64,000 nucleotides of DNA from Hymenobacter duratus. Lineage in GTDB: Bacteria; Bacteroidota; Bacteroidia; Cytophagales; Hymenobacteraceae. Location of the stretch: assembly GCF_014698995.1 (NCBI RefSeq), contig NZ_JACWZZ010000001.1, positions 1 to 64,000 on the forward strand, written 5' to 3'. A program made the position numbers and the translations under genes. Position 1 is the stretch's first letter; each line of letters starts with the position of its first letter. This document shows, piece by piece, positions 8,756-16,494 of this stretch. The notes under the pieces were generated by a model. That model was not told the origin of the DNA, made no database searches, and saw nothing but the letters and a program-made list of their open reading frames with translations.

Positions 8756-9454
8756 TCAGCGGCGAGCTATAGGATAGGGCTGCTCCCGGTTGGGTACTAG
8801 CGTCAGAGCGAAGGTGTCGAGGTTGAGGGCGGCCAGATGAGCCAGCTCCGGGTTGTGGCGGTATACACAGCCGGTGTCCAGGCCAATTGCACTACTGCGT
8901 ACGCGCACCCGGCGCTGCACTTCGGCAGTAGGAGTGGGCACGTGGCCATGTACCAGCCGACGCCCCTGCAACCTAGAGTCATCAACCGTGAATTGCTTGA
9001 TGTTAAGCATGGTATGCCAGTCGGTGCGCATCCGGTCGGGCGGGAGCTGAAAGTTGAACCCGGCATGTACCAGCGTAAAGCCCGGAATATCGAGCTGATA
9101 GGGCAGGGCACTCAGCCACCGCAGATAATGGTCCGGGATATCCTCGGCGCGACTTACCTCAAAGCTCTCCAGCGTTAGGCCCCGGTCGGCAGCAGATGCC
9201 CACGTGAGGTGACGATGGCCCAGTGCCGCATCAAGCAGCTCCTGGTCGTGGTTGCCGCGCAGGCAATGCACCTGGTAGCCCCGCGCCGACAGGGCCATGA
9301 GGTAGTCGAGCACCCCACGGCTATCGGGGCCCTTGTTCACGTAGTCGCCCAGCAGGTACAGTTCGTCGGTGGGCTGCAGCTGCAGCTCGTGCTCCAGCAG
9401 GTGCCGAAAGGTGCGCAGGCAGCCGTGCAGATCGGTAGAAACGTAGCGGGCCAT
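8756..9454 (-). CDS. PPP-family serine/threonine-type metallophosphatase
   Basis: The 232-residue product carries all metal-binding motifs of the calcineurin-like PPP family: STDLHG near residue 7, LLGDYVNKGPDS near 34, LRGNHDQELL near 65, LVHAGFNF near 130 and VHGHVPT near 170. Short prokaryotic members of this size include lambda-phage-like phosphatases and diadenosine-tetraphosphatase-like enzymes. It hydrolyses phosphoesters with two metal ions in the cytosol, but the substrate cannot be read from sequence. In the usual GD-x-VDRGP motif, Asp-Arg is replaced by Asn-Lys (DYVNKGP). It stands alone between two terminators. Confidence 0.88.
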   Translation of the reverse strand: MARYVSTDLHGCLRTFRHLLEHELQLQPTDELYLLGDYVNKGPDSRGVLDYLMALSARGYQVHCLRGNHDQELLDAALGHRHLTWASAADRGLTLESFEVSRAEDIPDHYLRWLSALPYQLDIPGFTLVHAGFNFQLPPDRMRTDWHTMLNIKQFTVDDSRLQGRRLVHGHVPTPTAEVQRRVRVRSSAIGLDTGCVYRHNPELAHLAALNLDTFALTLVPNREQPYPIARR

Positions 9455-9490
9455 AATAGAGCAGCGTAAGATAATAAGCAGAGCCGTAAA

Positions 9491-9528
9491 GAAGAAAAGA
9501 GCACCTTCTTCACAGAAAGTACTCTTTT
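9491..9528 (-). terminator. Rho-independent terminator of the 69-aa protein gene
   Basis: The arms 9495-9504 and 9519-9528 pair at 9 of 10 positions (AAAAGAG-C-AC). On the minus strand a T/C-rich tail follows (TTCTTC). It lies just downstream of the stop at 9544. Confidence 0.6.
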
Positions 9529-9543
9529 GATACTACTTACAGC

Positions 9544-9753
9544 CTAGCTGTAGGGCGGCTTGTCGATATCGGGCTTGTCGAGGTTGCGGTTGGGGTGGCG
9601 CAGGCCGGCGTCAATAGCCTCCTGCTCCAGCCGCTCTTCCGTTTGCGCATCAAAGTCATTTACCGGCAGCGCATCGGCCTTGGCCTGGGTTTCCGTGTCG
9701 GGCTTGCGCGGACTATTCTGGCTCTGTTCGTTCTTATTGCTTTTCTCTGACAT
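9544..9753 (-). CDS. Small acidic disordered protein
   Basis: The 69-residue product begins MSEKSNKNEQSQNSPRKPDT and ends DKPDIDKPPYS. It is hydrophilic, low in hydrophobic residues and likely unstructured. It has no known motif and I do not recognise it. It sits in the same orientation 27 bp downstream of another small disordered protein gene and is followed by a terminator, which supports a real two-gene unit. Similar charged small proteins in Bacteroidota are sometimes stress-related, but that is not shown here. Confidence 0.55.
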   Translation of the reverse strand: MSEKSNKNEQSQNSPRKPDTETQAKADALPVNDFDAQTEERLEQEAIDAGLRHPNRNLDKPDIDKPPYS

Positions 9754-9780
9754 GGCAGTACACGTTAAATGAACGGAATA

Positions 9781-10254
9781 TTACTGGTCGATGGCTGTGT
9801 CGGTGGCGTTGGGGTCGGTGAGGTCGGCGTTGGTGCCGGTTGGGCGGTCCATCTGGCCCATTCCCACACGTGAGTCGGGGTCCGACATTTCGTCGCGGCC
9901 CCGGCGGGCATCGTCGCGGTCCAGCTCGTCTACCGGGCGGCGGGCTTCCATCTCAACATCGTCTTCGGCGGGCATATCCTGGTTGGGGCGGTCGGGGCGG
10001 CCTTCGTCGGTGCTGCGGATGTTGTCGGGCGGCGAGCTGGCACGGTCGGCGTTTTCGTTGACTGACACGGCCGAGATGCCCGCGCCGCTGTCGGTGCCGT
10101 AGCCTTCCTTGCCTTCCCGGTTGCCGAAGCCGCCGCGGGCGTCCTCGTTCTTGGGCGGGTCGCCGCCGGGCGTGATGTGGCCGGCCTTCATTTCCTGCTC
10201 GGTAGTATCGTCGTTGATGACGCGTACGGGACGGTCGTTGGGGTCAATTGCCAT
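9781..10254 (-). CDS. Hydrophilic disordered protein, Asp/Arg/Gly-rich
   Basis: From the ATG giving MAIDPNDRPVRVINDDTTEQ the product is 157 residues; the open frame extends 59 codons upstream without a better start. It is very rich in Asp, Arg, Pro and Gly (ARGGFGNREGKEGYGTDSGA, DELDRDDARRGRDEMSDPDS), with no signal peptide and no recognised domain. It is probably intrinsically disordered. The GGFGNREG-x-EGYGT part recurs as a decayed copy at 11461-11541. It probably shares a transcript with the 69-aa gene downstream. The function is unknown. Confidence 0.6.
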   Translation of the reverse strand: MAIDPNDRPVRVINDDTTEQEMKAGHITPGGDPPKNEDARGGFGNREGKEGYGTDSGAGISAVSVNENADRASSPPDNIRSTDEGRPDRPNQDMPAEDDVEMEARRPVDELDRDDARRGRDEMSDPDSRVGMGQMDRPTGTNADLTDPNATDTAIDQ

Positions 10255-10606
10255 AGGAATAGAGGTGTTGAGGTGGGGAACTGTCTGGAGGTATGTACTG
10301 TGGTTCGCGGCTTTGGGTTTAGGTTGTGCCACGCCAAAAGGTTTATGGCCCTGGCTATGCGCGGTAGCCCAGCCAAATCCAGCCCGCAGCCGTAAAACAT
10401 GCCCGCAGCTGCATGCGGCACTCAATTTCATCTACCTACTTACTACTGCTGAACAGGAATCTGCCCGCAGCGTAGTATTAGGTGTTGCCGGCTCGCGCCA
10501 GACCAACGACCCTGCCAAGCCACAAACACGCCGTTTTTTGGGTGTCTACTGCCCACCACATCTGAATTTGAGCCGGTATGCGTAGCCGATACGTGGCCTT
10601 GTTCTT
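10255..10606. other. Divergent intergenic region without a gene
   Basis: About 350 bp between the minus-strand disordered-protein gene and the plus-strand GAF gene. Open frames crossing it lack coding character. It should hold both promoters; only the plus-strand -7-like box next to 10618 is clear. Confidence 0.5.
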
Positions 10607-10614
10607 TACCTTTA
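10607..10614 (+). promoter_or_regulatory. -7 box (TACCTTTA) of the GAF gene
   Basis: TACCTTTA matches the Bacteroidota -7 consensus TAnnTTTG at 5 of its 6 fixed positions and ends 3 nt before the ATG at 10618. Transcripts would be leaderless or nearly so. No good -33 TTG is visible at the usual 19-nt spacing. Confidence 0.4.
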
Positions 10615-10617
10615 GCT

Positions 10618-11346
10618 ATGCCAAATGCTTTTCCTGGGCTGATTCCGGATAACGAAGGCCAACGTCTTGATGCGCTCAGCCAGTACGAGGTGCTTTTTCA
10701 GCCCAATCAGCCATTATTCAATGAGTTTGTAAGTATTCTGGCCAGGCTTTTCGCTGTCCCTATTGCCCTGGTGTCCTTAGTAGGAGCTGAGGAGGTAGTA
10801 TTTGCCGGCAACGCGGGGCTGCAGGCAGTGGAGCGCACCTCCCGTTCCGCTAGTCTCTGCTCGGTAGCCGTGCTGCACGAAGGCATCACGGTGTTCGAAG
10901 ACCTGGCGCAGCATCCGTGCGAGCTGGTCAATATGGATGCTGTGCGGGGGCTGCAGCTAGGCTTTTATGCCGGTCGGCCTCTCCGCTCCTCCGATGGCTC
11001 TGCCGTTGGCACACTGTGCGTGATAGACAGAAAACCCCGTCTGCTCTCCCTCACCGAGCAGGTATTGCTCGACTATATGGGGCAGGTAGCGTCGGATATT
11101 CTGCTGCTGGAGGCCAGCTTCGCCAACGACCAGACGTTGAGCCGTGAGTTGTGGCAGCGGGTACGGCAGCAGATTCAGTTTTCGCTCACCCGCATGGACA
11201 CGTTAGCGGAGCTGAGCAAGCACGAGAATGACCAAACCACCGATGCCGCCCGCGCCTACCGCCAGTCCAGCCAGGAAGAAGCGCTGCTGGTAGTGCAAGC
11301 CATGCAGAAGGAGTTGAAACAGGCACTGGCCAGCATCAGCCGCTGA
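10618..11346 (+). CDS. GAF-domain sensory protein
   Basis: The 242-residue protein has a GAF domain over about residues 22-165. Recognisable segments are FNEFVSILARLFAVPIALVS, VERTSRSASLCSVAVLHEG, YAGRPLRSSDGSAVGTLCVI and LTEQVLLDYMGQVASDI, the pattern of bacterial GAF domains that sense small ligands or redox state. An amphipathic helical tail follows (residues 170-242) and may form a coiled coil. There is no kinase, cyclase or phosphodiesterase output domain, so it would act through a partner. Neighbouring genes give no hint of which. Confidence 0.8.
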   Translation: MPNAFPGLIPDNEGQRLDALSQYEVLFQPNQPLFNEFVSILARLFAVPIALVSLVGAEEVVFAGNAGLQAVERTSRSASLCSVAVLHEGITVFEDLAQHPCELVNMDAVRGLQLGFYAGRPLRSSDGSAVGTLCVIDRKPRLLSLTEQVLLDYMGQVASDILLLEASFANDQTLSRELWQRVRQQIQFSLTRMDTLAELSKHENDQTTDAARAYRQSSQEEALLVVQAMQKELKQALASISR

Positions 11347-11460
11347 ACCAACCGTGCACAAGGTGATAGAATTGCGGCTTCTTATCTTGCCATTATACTA
11401 GGCTATGTCTGAAAAGAAGCCTTGTGTAACTCAGAGCATGGCTGCACGATAGTAGATGCC

Positions 11461-11541
11461 GGCGCTGCTGTTGGTGCCGTAGCCTTCCCGGTTGCCGAAA
11501 CCGCCGCGGGTGTCCTCGTTCTTGAGTGAGTCGTCGGTATG
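11461..11541 (-). pseudogene. Decayed fragment of a paralogue of the 9781-10254 gene
   Basis: About 80 bp match 10081-10170 closely (for example GGTGCCGTAGCCTTCC, CGGTTGCCGAA and CCGCCGCGGG), with a 9-bp in-frame gap and several substitutions. Read on the minus strand it gives ...NEDTRGGFGNREGYGTNS..., a copy of the repeat-like core of the small Asp/Arg/Gly-rich protein. No start or complete frame surrounds it. It looks like the remnant of a duplicated gene. Confidence 0.6.
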
Positions 11542-11598
11542 AGCTTAGCTTTGGTATCGCCAGTTCTCTAAAATATTCCTGCCTTTCCCTGGTTTATC

Positions 11599-12158
11599 AT
11601 GTCTGATGCTCCTCTGCCCGCCATTCGTTCCGTTGAGAGCCTACTGCAGCACCTGGAAGCCGGGGCGGCCGTCAAGTACCTGTATTTCTGGGGCCACACC
11701 GGCGCCGGCCACATCGGTAAGGAAGTGTTCAGCCAATGGTATCCGGCACCATTTGAGGTGGCCGGCGACACCTACGCTACCGCCGAGCACTATATGATGG
11801 CTGAAAAAGCCCGCTTGTTTCAGGACGAAGCCGCCCGGCAGGCCATTCTGGCGTCTACCCATCCCGACCAAGCAAAAAAGCTGGGCCGCACCGTCCGCAA
11901 CTTCGAGGAAGCCCACTGAATGCCGCCCGTTTTGCTATTGTGGTGCAAAGCAACGTGGCTAAGTTCAAGCAGCATCCGGCGTTGCGGGCGTTTCTGCTCG
12001 GCACGGGTTCCCGCGTCCTCGTAGAGGCCAGCCCCGTAGACCCGGTGTGGGGCATCGGATTGGCGCAAAACCACCCGCAGGCTGCCAATCCGGCTGAATG
12101 GCACGGCCTCAATCTGCTGGGCTTTGCTCTGATGGAAGTCCGGAATATCCTTGTTTAA
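11599..12158 (+). pseudogene. NADAR-family (YbiA-like) gene split by a frameshift
   Basis: Two overlapping frames together make a full NADAR domain. The first (11599-11919) gives YLYFWGHTGAG, FSQWYPAPFEV, TYATAEHYMMAEKARLFQDE and KKLGRTVRNFEEAH, then a TGA. The second frame, from about 11919, gives NAARFAIVVQSNVAKFKQHP, LLGTGSRVLVEASPVDPVWG and HGLNLLGFALMEVRNILV. The family normally reads W-N at the junction, so adding one G (CACTGAATG to CACTGGAATG) at about 11918 restores one 186-residue protein. Family members are N-glycosidases acting on ADP-ribose-type or riboflavin-pathway metabolites. Either this is a real inactivating deletion or a sequencing error. The next gene starts 5 bp after the second frame's stop. 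Confidence 0.85.
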
Positions 12159-12163
12159 CTCCA

Positions 12164-12427
12164 ATGCCCATGTGGACCGAACACGACAACGCCCTTACCT
12201 GCCGCTACCGCTTCCCCGACTTCAAAACGGCCTTCGCCTTCATGACCGACGTGGCCGAAGCCGCCGAGGCGCAGGACCATCACCCGTGGTGGGCCAATGA
12301 GTACAATACCGTGGAGTTCCGGCTGCGCTCCCACGACGCCGGCAACACCGTAACCAAGCGTGACCACCGGCTGGCAGAGCGCATTGAGGAGTTGGCCACC
12401 CGGCATGGGGCCGAGTCTGTAGCTTAG
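12164..12427 (+). CDS. Pterin-4a-carbinolamine dehydratase
   Basis: The 87-residue product starts MPMWTEHDNALTCRYRF (or two codons later at MWTEH). It has the family's catalytic signature EAQDHHPWW near residue 42, followed by NTVEFRLRSHDAGNTVTKRD and DHRLAERIEELA. The enzyme dehydrates 4a-hydroxytetrahydrobiopterin so the cofactor can be recycled after aromatic amino acid hydroxylation; some members are moonlighting regulators. It lies 5 bp after the NADAR frame and is likely co-transcribed with it. No phenylalanine hydroxylase gene is in the window. The short length is normal for the family. Confidence 0.9.
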   Translation: MPMWTEHDNALTCRYRFPDFKTAFAFMTDVAEAAEAQDHHPWWANEYNTVEFRLRSHDAGNTVTKRDHRLAERIEELATRHGAESVA

Positions 12428-12439
12428 GCGGCACGGCCC

Positions 12440-12447
12440 TACCTTTG
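12440..12447 (+). promoter_or_regulatory. -7 box (TACCTTTG) of rsmI
   Basis: This is an exact match to TAnnTTTG, ending 5 nt before the rsmI ATG at 12453 and just after the stop of the previous gene. The position predicts a leaderless or very short-leader transcript. The -33 element is not obvious. Confidence 0.5.
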
Positions 12448-12452
12448 CTGCC

Positions 12453-13193
12453 ATGTCAGAACCCACGCCCACGCTGCTCTACCTCGTGCCCACGCCCATC
12501 GGCAACCTGGAGGATATTACCCTGCGGGCCATCCGGATACTGGGCGAAGTAGATACCGTGCTGGCCGAAGACACGCGCACCAGTGGCCGCCTGCTGCAGC
12601 ATCTGGGCCTGAAAAAGCCCATGCTCAGCTACCACCTGCACAACGAGCACCAGCAGGTGCAGCGCCTGCTCGACCGGCTGGAGAAAGGAGAAACCATGGC
12701 CCTCGTGTCGGATGCCGGCACGCCCGGAATTTCGGACCCCGGCTTTCTGTTGGTGCGCGAGTGCCTGGCCCGGGGCCTGAAAGTAGAATGCCTGCCCGGC
12801 GCCACGGCCTTCGTGCCGGCGCTGCTCAAGTCGGGGTTCGGGGCCGAGCGATTCACGTTTGAGGGGTTTCTGCCGGTGAAGAAGGGCCGCCAGACCCGCC
12901 TCAAGGAGCTGGCCCAGGAGCACCGCACCATGATTTTCTACGAGTCGCCGCACCGGATTGTGAAGACGCTGGAGCAGCTGGCCGAAGTGCTGGGCCCCGA
13001 CCGGCCGGCCTCCGTGAGCCGCGAGCTGACTAAGCTGTTTGAGGAAACCGTAACGGCCCCGTTGGCCGAGCTGGCTGCCAACTTTGCGGCCCGCGCGGCC
13101 ATCAAAGGCGAAATTGTACTGGTGGTACAGGGTCGCGAGAAAGAAGAACGTATCAAGCAGGACCGCTACGCAACCGACGACCGTGACGAATAA
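12453..13193 (+). CDS. rsmI: 16S rRNA 2'-O-ribose C1402 methyltransferase
   Basis: The 246-residue protein is a tetrapyrrole-methylase-fold SAM enzyme with the RsmI motifs: YLVPTPIGNLEDITLRA near residue 10, AEDTRTSGRLLQHLG near 38, ALVSDAGTPGISDPG near 80, CLPGATAFVPALLKSG near 112 and RTMIFYESPHRIVKTL near 155. It methylates the ribose of C1402 in the 16S rRNA decoding centre using S-adenosylmethionine. The 3' end overlaps the next gene by 11 bp, which suggests translational coupling with lnt. Confidence 0.96.
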   Translation: MSEPTPTLLYLVPTPIGNLEDITLRAIRILGEVDTVLAEDTRTSGRLLQHLGLKKPMLSYHLHNEHQQVQRLLDRLEKGETMALVSDAGTPGISDPGFLLVRECLARGLKVECLPGATAFVPALLKSGFGAERFTFEGFLPVKKGRQTRLKELAQEHRTMIFYESPHRIVKTLEQLAEVLGPDRPASVSRELTKLFEETVTAPLAELAANFAARAAIKGEIVLVVQGREKEERIKQDRYATDDRDE

Positions 13194-14847
13194 CTCCACC
13201 CTGGCTTCTCCCGAAACGCGGACCTCACCGCCTACTGGCCTGGCCTACTGGCTGCCTAGCCTGCTGGCCCTGCTGAGCGCCGGCCTGCTGTGGCTGGGCT
13301 GGCCCGTGCACCCGGCCGGGCTGGCGCTGATGCTGCTGGTGGCCTGGGTGCCCTACCTGCGCCTGGAGCAACTGCTCACGCAACGCGGCGCCAGCGGCTG
13401 GAAGGTATTCCGCTACACTTACCTCTGCCTGGTGCTCTGGAACGCCTTCACTACTTATTGGGTGAGCTACAGCACCTTAGGCGGTGGCATTACGGCCGTG
13501 GTCTGCAATGCGCTGATGATGTGTGCGCCCGTCATGGCGTTCTACCACACCAAGCGGCTGGCCGGCCCGGCGCTGGGTTACTTTTCCTTACCCGTCTATT
13601 GGATTGCCTTCGAGCAGCTGCACCTGCACTGGGACCTAACCTGGCCCTGGCTTACGCTCGGCAACGGCTTCGCGCAGGCTAACTACCTGGTGCAGTGGTA
13701 CGAGTACACCGGCTTTCTAGGCGGTTCGGTCTGGATGTGGCTGGTGAATATTCTGGTGTTTGGGGCGCTGTTCCGCTCCTCGGCCAGCAGCCCGGCCCGG
13801 CGCTGGCTGGCACCGGCGTTGGCCACGCTACTGCCCATGCTGGCCTCTTTCCTGATTGGCAGCCAATACCAGGAGAAAGGCAAAACGGCCGAGGTAGTTG
13901 TGGTGCAGCCCAACGTCGACCCGTTTCTGGAAAAATTCAGCAGCACGCCCAACTTCATTCCCTACGACGAGCAGATTACGCGCCTGATCAGCCTTACCGA
14001 GCAGCAGCTTACGCCCCAGACCAAACTGGTGCTCTGGCCCGAAACAGCGCTGGAGGAATCGTATTTTGAGCAGACATTCGATTCGAACCCGAAAGTATTT
14101 CGGCTGCGTTCCTGGCTGTCCACGCACCCCGGCCTAGAACTGATTACGGGCATTACCAGCGTCACGACCTACCCGACCAAGGAAACCGCAACGCCCACCG
14201 CTCGCTTCCGCGACGACCTGGGCTTTTATGATGTCTCGAACACGGCCGTGCATCTGCCGGGTGCTACCGGCGCTGCCATGTTCTATCACAAGTCGCGGCT
14301 CGTGCCGGGCGTGGAGAAAGTGCCGGTGGCGCTGGCCAAGCTCGTCAACAACATCGACCTGGGCGGGTTCGTTGGCTCGTATGGCAGCCAGGAGGAGCGT
14401 ACCGTGTTTCGCACCTCGGACCCGAACCTGCGCCTTGCCCCCTCCATTTGCTACGAGTCGGTGTACGGCGACTTCATGGCCGAATACATGCAGAACGGCG
14501 CCACGCTCATCGGCATCATCACCAACGACGGCTGGTGGTCCGACTCGCCCGGCCACGAGCAGCACCTGCAGTACGCCACGCTCCGCGCCATCGAAACCCG
14601 CCGCGACGTGGCCCGTTCCGCCAACACCGGCATTTCGGCGTTCATCAATCAGAAAGGCGAAATCGTGACGCGCACGGGCTGGTGGGTGCAGGCGGCCAGC
14701 CGCCACACCGTGCATCTCAACGAAGAGCTGACCTTCTATGTCCGCCACGGGGAGCTGATTGGCCCTGCAACGCAGATGCTGGCCGTAGTGCTGCTGGGCT
14801 TTACGGTAATGCAGGGCCTGCGGCGCCGTAAACAACCTGCCATCTAA
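13183..14847 (+). CDS. lnt: Apolipoprotein N-acyltransferase
   Basis: I chose the GTG start (VTNNSTLASPETRTS, 554 aa), which overlaps rsmI by 11 bp; the frame is open further upstream inside rsmI. The N-terminal part has about six membrane segments (LLALLSAGLLWLGWPV, LALMLLVAWVPYL and so on). The periplasmic C-terminal nitrilase-like domain carries the catalytic triad positions: Glu in LVLWPETALEE, Lys in MFYHKSRLVPGVEKVP and Cys in LAPSICYESVYGDF. Lnt adds the third acyl chain to the N-terminal cysteine of lipoproteins in the inner membrane. That fits the many lipoproteins encoded in this window. Confidence 0.95.
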   Translation: MTNNSTLASPETRTSPPTGLAYWLPSLLALLSAGLLWLGWPVHPAGLALMLLVAWVPYLRLEQLLTQRGASGWKVFRYTYLCLVLWNAFTTYWVSYSTLGGGITAVVCNALMMCAPVMAFYHTKRLAGPALGYFSLPVYWIAFEQLHLHWDLTWPWLTLGNGFAQANYLVQWYEYTGFLGGSVWMWLVNILVFGALFRSSASSPARRWLAPALATLLPMLASFLIGSQYQEKGKTAEVVVVQPNVDPFLEKFSSTPNFIPYDEQITRLISLTEQQLTPQTKLVLWPETALEESYFEQTFDSNPKVFRLRSWLSTHPGLELITGITSVTTYPTKETATPTARFRDDLGFYDVSNTAVHLPGATGAAMFYHKSRLVPGVEKVPVALAKLVNNIDLGGFVGSYGSQEERTVFRTSDPNLRLAPSICYESVYGDFMAEYMQNGATLIGIITNDGWWSDSPGHEQHLQYATLRAIETRRDVARSANTGISAFINQKGEIVTRTGWWVQAASRHTVHLNEELTFYVRHGELIGPATQMLAVVLLGFTVMQGLRRRKQPAI

Positions 14848-14908
14848 TTCCGCCTGTCATCCTGCAAAGGCGCAGGCCGGCAGCCGCTTTTCTGACTTTA
14901 TCGACCTC

Positions 14909-15703
14909 ATGGAATTCACTCAACTCAGCCTCGAACTCGCCGAGGTATGTCGCCGCGCCGGCCAGTTCATTCGCCAGGAATCGGCTACGTTTCACCGCGG
15001 CCATATTGAAAGCAAAGGCGTACACGACCTGGTGTCGTATGTAGACAAGGAAACCGAAAAGCTGCTCGTGGCCGGGCTGCGGGAGGTGCTGCCGGAGGCC
15101 GGCTTCATCACCGAAGAAGGTACCGAGGGAGCCCACCGGGCCGAGGAATACAACTGGATTATTGACCCGCTCGATGGTACCACCAACTTCGTGCACGGGC
15201 TACCGGTGTACTCCGTAAGCGTGGGCCTGATTCGGGGGCAGGAACTGGTGGCAGGCGTGGTGTACGAAGTGGTGCGCGACGAATGTTTCCGGGCCGCCAA
15301 AGGCGCTGGGGCGTTCTGCAACAACACGCCCATCCACGTATCCGACGTACCCGACCTAAATAACGCTCTTATTGCCACAGGCTTTCCCTACACCGATTTC
15401 GGGCTGATGGGCGACTACCTGCAGGTGCTAGGCTCGTTTATGCGTAAGTCGCATGGGGTGCGGCGTCTTGGTTCCGCTGCCGTGGACCTTGCCTATGTGG
15501 CTGCCGGCCGCTTCGAAGGATTCTTCGAGTTCAACCTCAACTCCTATGATGTAGCGGCTGGCCTGCTCCTCGTAACGGAGGCTGGTGGCCGCACCACCGA
15601 GTTTCTGCAGGATGGCGACCCGCTCTTTGGCCGTCAGGTAGTAGCCAGCAACGGCCACGTACACCAAGAAATGCAGGCTACCATCCGGGAATACTGGAAG
15701 TAG
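14909..15703 (+). CDS. suhB: Inositol-1-monophosphatase family protein
   Basis: The 264-residue protein has the metal-binding signatures of the IMPase fold: VSYVDKETEKLL, GFITEEGTEG near residue 66, WIIDPLDGTTNFVHGLPVYS near 88-107 and NLNSYDVAAGLLLVTEAGG near 212. These enzymes hydrolyse inositol monophosphates or related sugar phosphates with Mg2+ and are inhibited by Li+. SuhB-type members also affect rRNA transcription in E. coli, which is not inferable here. It follows lnt by 61 bp and may share its transcript. The substrate in this organism is uncertain, so the symbol is tentative. Confidence 0.9.
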   Translation: MEFTQLSLELAEVCRRAGQFIRQESATFHRGHIESKGVHDLVSYVDKETEKLLVAGLREVLPEAGFITEEGTEGAHRAEEYNWIIDPLDGTTNFVHGLPVYSVSVGLIRGQELVAGVVYEVVRDECFRAAKGAGAFCNNTPIHVSDVPDLNNALIATGFPYTDFGLMGDYLQVLGSFMRKSHGVRRLGSAAVDLAYVAAGRFEGFFEFNLNSYDVAAGLLLVTEAGGRTTEFLQDGDPLFGRQVVASNGHVHQEMQATIREYWK

Positions 15704-15740
15704 CAAACTTTCCTTTGGCCTGCGTAGTTTTGTGGCTGTT

Positions 15741-15938
15741 ATGTGGTTACAAACTTCCATCATTGTGCTGCTGTTTGCAGGCGCGGCGTTCTACGTGGGC
15801 CGGCTTTTCTGGCGGGCTTTCTTCGACAAAACCCAGGCGGGCTGCGCCAAAGGCTGCGGCGGCGCCTGCTCCACTATCGATGTAGACCGGTTGCAGCGTA
15901 CCATTGAGCTGGCTGCGGCCCGCTCCGAGGCGAAATAG
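15741..15938 (+). CDS. FeoB-associated Cys-rich membrane protein-like
   Basis: The ATG gives MWLQTSIIVLLFAGAAFYVG (65 aa); a GTG nine bases upstream is less likely. One membrane segment is followed by a short cytosolic tail with three close cysteines (AGCAKGCGGACSTI) and a terminal helix. This layout matches the small proteins often found next to feoB iron transporters, but no feo gene is in this window. It may bind metal. It follows the IMPase gene by 37 bp and precedes a terminator. Confidence 0.65.
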   Translation: MWLQTSIIVLLFAGAAFYVGRLFWRAFFDKTQAGCAKGCGGACSTIDVDRLQRTIELAAARSEAK

Positions 15939-15970
15939 CCCGGTTCCGGCTTCCCGAAATTAAGACAACC

Positions 15971-16008
15971 CGCCCCCGTATCGGCCTCGTATAGCCGGTA
16001 TGGGGGCG
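15971..16008 (+). terminator. Hairpin terminator after the rsmI-lnt-suhB run
   Basis: The arms 15971-15980 (CGCCCCCGTA) and 15999-16008 pair over 10 bp with one G-T. A smaller GGC/GCC stem lies inside. The tail is only weakly T-rich. Confidence 0.55.
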
Positions 16009-16063
16009 TTGCTATTCCCCCATCCCTACTGCGCTATTTCCCTCCCCCGAATACCACACAACC

Positions 16064-16405
16064 ATGCAAGACAAAGAAGAAGAACGCTCGCTCGTTAACG
16101 TGGAGCACAAGCTCAACAAGGATGGCTTCACCGAGGATTTTCGCGTGATGGACGGCCGCCTGCACACCATCGGCAACGACCGGAGCAAAGGCTACTCGCC
16201 CAACGAGGTGACTATCGTAGACTTCTACCGTTTTGAGGGCGAAAGCAACCCCGACGATATGTCCATCCTTTACGCCATCCAAACCAACGACGGGGTGAAA
16301 GGCACTATTTCCACGGCCTTCGGTACCTACGCCGATTCTGATGTGGACGAGTTCCTGAGAACCGTGGAAGACCTCGGCAAAAACCTCAACAAAGGCCACA
16401 AATAG
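16064..16405 (+). CDS. Conserved small Bacteroidota protein of unknown function
   Basis: The 113-residue product contains HKLNKDGFTEDFRVMDGRLH, VTIVDFYRFEGESNPDDMSI, YAIQTNDGVKGTISTAFGTY and ADSDVDEFLRTVEDL. I recall such proteins being labelled phosphoribosylpyrophosphate synthetase in databases, but nothing in the sequence (no PRPP-binding motif) supports that. It is soluble, with no signal peptide. It stands alone between two hairpins, so it is probably monocistronic. Confidence 0.75.
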   Translation: MQDKEEERSLVNVEHKLNKDGFTEDFRVMDGRLHTIGNDRSKGYSPNEVTIVDFYRFEGESNPDDMSILYAIQTNDGVKGTISTAFGTYADSDVDEFLRTVEDLGKNLNKGHK

Positions 16406-16430
16406 AGGAGCGTACCACCTCACAAAGCCC

Positions 16431-16478
16431 ATGAGCCATTCCGCTTCCTGTTGAGGGGGCAGAATGGCTCATTCTTTT
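16431..16478. terminator. Terminator between convergent genes
   Basis: A perfect 10-bp stem (ATGAGCCATT at 16431-16440 with 16463-16472) and a T-rich tail on the plus strand. It ends the 113-aa gene and may also serve the convergent radical SAM gene. Confidence 0.75.
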
Positions 16479-16494
16479 TCTTCCCCCGCCGGTT

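Noticed and set aside
10109..10585. A 158-codon plus-strand frame
   Set aside because: It is antisense to the disordered-protein gene and extends into the divergent promoter region; no start or domain supports it.
14850..14900. A partial match to the REP core (TGTCATCCTG) after lnt
   Set aside because: Only ten bases match and there is no inverted arm.
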